DNA of 44,552 nt, from assembly GCA_902624575.1 (NCBI GenBank), contig CACNXV010000001.1, positions 1 through 44,552 on the forward strand. The letters are read 5' to 3'. Under the pieces are notes generated by a model. The model was given only the letters and a program-made list of their open reading frames with translations. It made no database searches and was not told where the DNA came from. Shown here in pieces: positions 41,826 through 44,552 of this stretch. Position 1 is the first letter of the stretch, and every line of letters starts with the position of its first letter. The DNA comes from an uncultured Fidelibacterota bacterium (GTDB lineage: Bacteria; Fidelibacterota; Marinisomatia; Marinisomatales; Marinisomataceae). A program made the translations under genes and the position numbers.

Positions 41826-43781
41826 ATGAGTGGTAAAAACAATTGGATGTGTGATAAGATTTCATCAAAACCAGGCTGGAATCATCCAGGTTTAGATAAA
41901 TTTATTCCTGATTCAGGGGTTAGAATAACTAGTGTAGTAAGAGAATCAATTCAAAATAGTATTGATGCTAAACCAAAAGGCTCTAAAAATCCATGCATTG
42001 TTGAGTTTGAATATCTAAAAAATTCCGATATAAGCATAATACCTAATTTTGAGGAATATGATAACTATTGCAGAGATTCAATAAAGTATAATATGGAACG
42101 TAATAAAGACAACCTTGCAATGATAGATGATATGAAAGCAACTTTAAAATATTTAGACGAATGTAAAAAAACAAAAAAAATAGACGTTATCAGAATTGGC
42201 GATTATAATACTGTTGGCTTAGAGCACGTTAATAAGAATGATGAAAGATTTGATACAATTCTATCTGCTGAAGGTTCATCTGTTTATCAAGGTGAATCAG
42301 GAGGTGGAACATTTGGATTTGGTAAATATGCATCCTTCACAATATCTCAATTACGAACTGTAATATATTCAACTTTTAATGAACAAGAAGAATATGGATT
42401 TGCAGCTAAGGCTATAATGGGATCATTTCCAATAAATGGTGGAAATAAACATTTTTCTAATATTAATAAGTTTGTGACAGAAAAAAACAAGGCTATAGAC
42501 GATATTAATGAAATTGAGAAATACGTTTCTTTAAGGAGTGAGAAGGGAACTGATATATACATAATTGCACCAAGAAAAGATCTTTCTTTCAATAGTAAGA
42601 ATTTTATACAAACAATTGCTAAAGAAGTATCAGAAAATTATTTTTTATCAATTTATGACAAAGAATTAGTTTGTAGGATTATAAATGGATCTTACAAAAA
42701 GGTTATAGATCACAATAATATTGAAGAATTGTTAATTGATAATTATAGAAAATTTTCTAAAAAAGCAGACAATAAAAGCTATCATAGTGATTTAGCAAAA
42801 GTAATTCAAGGAAATAAGCCATGCTCAATGTTTTATTTAGATGCTTATATAAATGGCGTTTCTAAAGAAGTAAATTGTGAACAATTTAAAAAAGTAAGCC
42901 TTTACGTTTCAGTTGATCCAAAAGATCATAATGATCAAATAATTGATGCACAACATGCTATGTGGATGAGAAAGCTTAAAATGAAAGTTAAACTTGATTC
43001 GACAATTAGAAGAAAAGATAAACCTTATGTTGCCTTGATTCTTGTAACGGATAAAAATGGGAATAAATTTATGGCTTCAATTGAAAATGGACCTCACAAT
43101 GATCTAATTCCATCAAGATTGCAAGGTGAAAATGAAACAAAAGCTAGATCTTCAATGCAAAAAGTGCACAAGGAATTAGATAAGTTTTTAGAAGAACTTA
43201 GAGATGAAAGTGGGGAATCCAGTTTAATAAGCGAAACTGATTTTTGGACGACTTCTTTTCCTGGAGAATCTCCTTCTGGAAGCAAGAATCCACTTAAAAT
43301 AAAATATAGAAAAAAATCTTCAAAGAAATTTGAAGAAAAGAAACAAAAAAAGAAGAATCCTTTTCATGTTCTCAAAAGAGATATTAATGGTATAATTACA
43401 GAACCTGGACCGGATCCTAAACCAGGAGAAGGACCTAATCCAAAACCAGCTCATAAGTATAGTTTAACAAGAGGTAAAATTGATGAAATGCGAATTCTAC
43501 ATCAAACAGATAATAAATATAAAGTCATCTCTATTTTTAACGAAGATTTAGATGAGGCAAGGTTTGTTTGTTATGCAAGTAGTGACAATAACGAGAAGGA
43601 AAGAAGAGTTAAGGTAGAAAAAGCTTTTTCTGAAAGTATCGATTATAAAGTTACAACAAATACATTTGTTGCTAAAAATATCACAAAAGGTAAAAATACT
43701 TTTGTAATTGAGATTGATCAAAATGTAAAAATTGCACCTCAATTATGGATGTTAGAAAGTGATGAGGAAGAAAATGAGTAG
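41826..43781 (+). CDS. GHKL-type (HSP90/MutL/MORC-like) ATPase
   Basis: A 651-aa protein. The N-terminal Bergerat ATP-binding fold is complete: N box VVRESIQNSIDAKP (E40, N44, D47), G1 motif IGDYNTVGLEH (D126 and G131) and G2 lid GESGGGTFGFGKYASF (156-171). A transducer-like middle follows, then a lysine-rich stretch and a proline linker (EPGPDPKPGEGPNPKPAH, about 526-544) leading to a C-terminal beta-rich domain of about 100 residues. Such ATPases act as ATP-driven clamps and occur in several anti-phage systems. TGGAG precedes the ATG. The stop overlaps the next start by 8 nt. The ATPase call is firm; a defence role is inferred. Confidence 0.88.
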   Translation: MSGKNNWMCDKISSKPGWNHPGLDKFIPDSGVRITSVVRESIQNSIDAKPKGSKNPCIVEFEYLKNSDISIIPNFEEYDNYCRDSIKYNMERNKDNLAMIDDMKATLKYLDECKKTKKIDVIRIGDYNTVGLEHVNKNDERFDTILSAEGSSVYQGESGGGTFGFGKYASFTISQLRTVIYSTFNEQEEYGFAAKAIMGSFPINGGNKHFSNINKFVTEKNKAIDDINEIEKYVSLRSEKGTDIYIIAPRKDLSFNSKNFIQTIAKEVSENYFLSIYDKELVCRIINGSYKKVIDHNNIEELLIDNYRKFSKKADNKSYHSDLAKVIQGNKPCSMFYLDAYINGVSKEVNCEQFKKVSLYVSVDPKDHNDQIIDAQHAMWMRKLKMKVKLDSTIRRKDKPYVALILVTDKNGNKFMASIENGPHNDLIPSRLQGENETKARSSMQKVHKELDKFLEELRDESGESSLISETDFWTTSFPGESPSGSKNPLKIKYRKKSSKKFEEKKQKKKNPFHVLKRDINGIITEPGPDPKPGEGPNPKPAHKYSLTRGKIDEMRILHQTDNKYKVISIFNEDLDEARFVCYASSDNNEKERRVKVEKAFSESIDYKVTTNTFVAKNITKGKNTFVIEIDQNVKIAPQLWMLESDEEENE

Positions 43782-44552
43782 AATTACATACTTTCCACAC
43801 CCGGTTCTAGCAACATTTTTAAATAATGACTACAACAGTGATTGTCAATTCGAGATAATTCATGGTGAAAGACATGAAAATGAAGAAAGACAAATTGTTA
43901 TTGATAATGTATTTTATGAATTAAAAAGTAAATCTTTGAAAAAACTTTTAGACGATAAATTAGCACAAGTTGTTTGTGAAGTTAGGTGTGCGGCAACTTT
44001 ATTTTCAGACACTTTTATTATTAATGATGCGCCTAAAGATATAATTTTAAAACAAAACGAATTGAGGGGAACAATTGAATTTGATCTCAAAATATTATTA
44101 TCAGAAAATCTTAAAAATTTTATGTTTGAAGATGATACAAATGAAACTTTTTATAAAAATGAATCATTTGATTTGCAAAAAAATGATATTTTAGCAATAT
44201 CTAATACGAAAAAATTTACATTTGAACCTAGAAATCTTCCAGACGCAGAAATTCAAGCAAAAGAAATTTTTCATTGTGTACCATCAAGCGAAATTGATGA
44301 AATAACATATGATATAGAAAAAAGAGGAGTATTTATATATTTACCAGATAAAACTAATAATAATATTTATCTTGAATGGCAAAATCTATCATCAAAGCCT
44401 AATTTGAGAAATTTATTATTTAATTTTCCTTTAGTTCAAAGAGTTCTTTTGAGAGTTTTAAATGAAGAAATTAATTATTCCTGGACTAAAGCTATTAAGA
44501 AGGATATAGATAAACATGATTTGCAAAAAGATAATCATAAAGCAATTTTTAA
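43774..44552 (+). CDS. Uncharacterised protein, fourth gene of the operon (partial at right edge)
   Basis: From ATG 43774 the frame stays open to the end of the window (259 complete codons), so the 3' end is missing. It begins MSRITYFPHPVLATFLNNDY and continues with CQFEIIHGERHENEE, VVCEVRCAATLFSDTF, LRGTIEFDLKILLSENL, KEIFHCVPSSEIDE and GVFIYLPDKTNNN. The visible part is strand-rich and lacks a signal peptide. I do not recognise it. The 8-nt overlap with the ATPase gene indicates coupled translation and probably a joint function. Confidence 0.8.
   Translation, partial: MSRITYFPHPVLATFLNNDYNSDCQFEIIHGERHENEERQIVIDNVFYELKSKSLKKLLDDKLAQVVCEVRCAATLFSDTFIINDAPKDIILKQNELRGTIEFDLKILLSENLKNFMFEDDTNETFYKNESFDLQKNDILAISNTKKFTFEPRNLPDAEIQAKEIFHCVPSSEIDEITYDIEKRGVFIYLPDKTNNNIYLEWQNLSSKPNLRNLLFNFPLVQRVLLRVLNEEINYSWTKAIKKDIDKHDLQKDNHKAIF

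Overview
The window is AT-rich (by eye about two thirds A+T) and gene-dense: 50 protein genes or gene pieces on 44.5 kb, mostly on the + strand and often overlapping by 1-20 nt. No rRNA, tRNA, CRISPR array, transposase or integrase was recognised. The organism looks like a Gram-negative marine member of the FCB group. Evidence is the TonB-dependent receptor, many lipoproteins, a DUF5916 barrel, DUF885 and PNGase F-like proteins, and a secreted protein ending in a FlgD-like sorting domain with SYPNPF. Candidatus Marinimicrobia (SAR406) is my best guess; the lineage is an inference, not read from a marker gene.

Region 1 (1-3756) is a tightly overlapping + strand operon: the end of a luciferase-like monooxygenase, a 46-aa DUF2256 zinc-ribbon protein, an S1/P1 nuclease, a photolyase and a PNGase F-like protein. 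Region 2 (3814-8197) carries a CADD-type protein (probable p-aminobenzoate synthase), a small winged-helix-like protein, adenine phosphoribosyltransferase, a secreted alkylsulfatase-like metallo-beta-lactamase protein and a class IV aminotransferase. Region 3 (8288-22232) is envelope-directed: a BamE-like lipoprotein, two tandem paralogous lipoproteins, a 1232-aa secreted FG-GAP/choice-of-anchor B protein, a DedA/YqaA membrane protein, an M28 peptidase broken by a frameshift in an A8 tract, a PD40 propeller lipoprotein, a FecA-like receptor with a strong terminator, and a DUF5916 protein with two small exported proteins.

Region 4 (22229-29790) is the conserved translation block thrS-infC-rpmI-rplT-pheS-pheT followed by zapA-like and folD; infC appears to start with ATT, as in E. 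coli. Region 5 (29822-39956) is housekeeping and miscellaneous: DUF885 lipoprotein, cutA, a 42-aa membrane peptide, MBL hydrolase, nitroreductase, glutaredoxin, rmuC, DoxX-like, a long aromatic amino acid hydroxylase, a small membrane protein and an extended SDR. Two minus-strand paralogs sharing a GPGQ-F-W-N-Y-TTNY motif flank the hydroxylase/SDR block.

Region 6 (40075-44552) looks accessory: a GIY-YIG protein, then after a 281-nt regulatory gap a promoter-led operon of four genes: 156-aa and 76-aa proteins of unknown function, a 651-aa GHKL-type ATPase and an unidentified protein that runs off the window. A 172-nt leader full of inverted repeats precedes the ATPase gene. I do not recognise the set as a named system; it is the best candidate here for an undescribed, possibly defence-related, system. 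No gene-free stretch exceeds 300 nt; the longest is 40672-40952.
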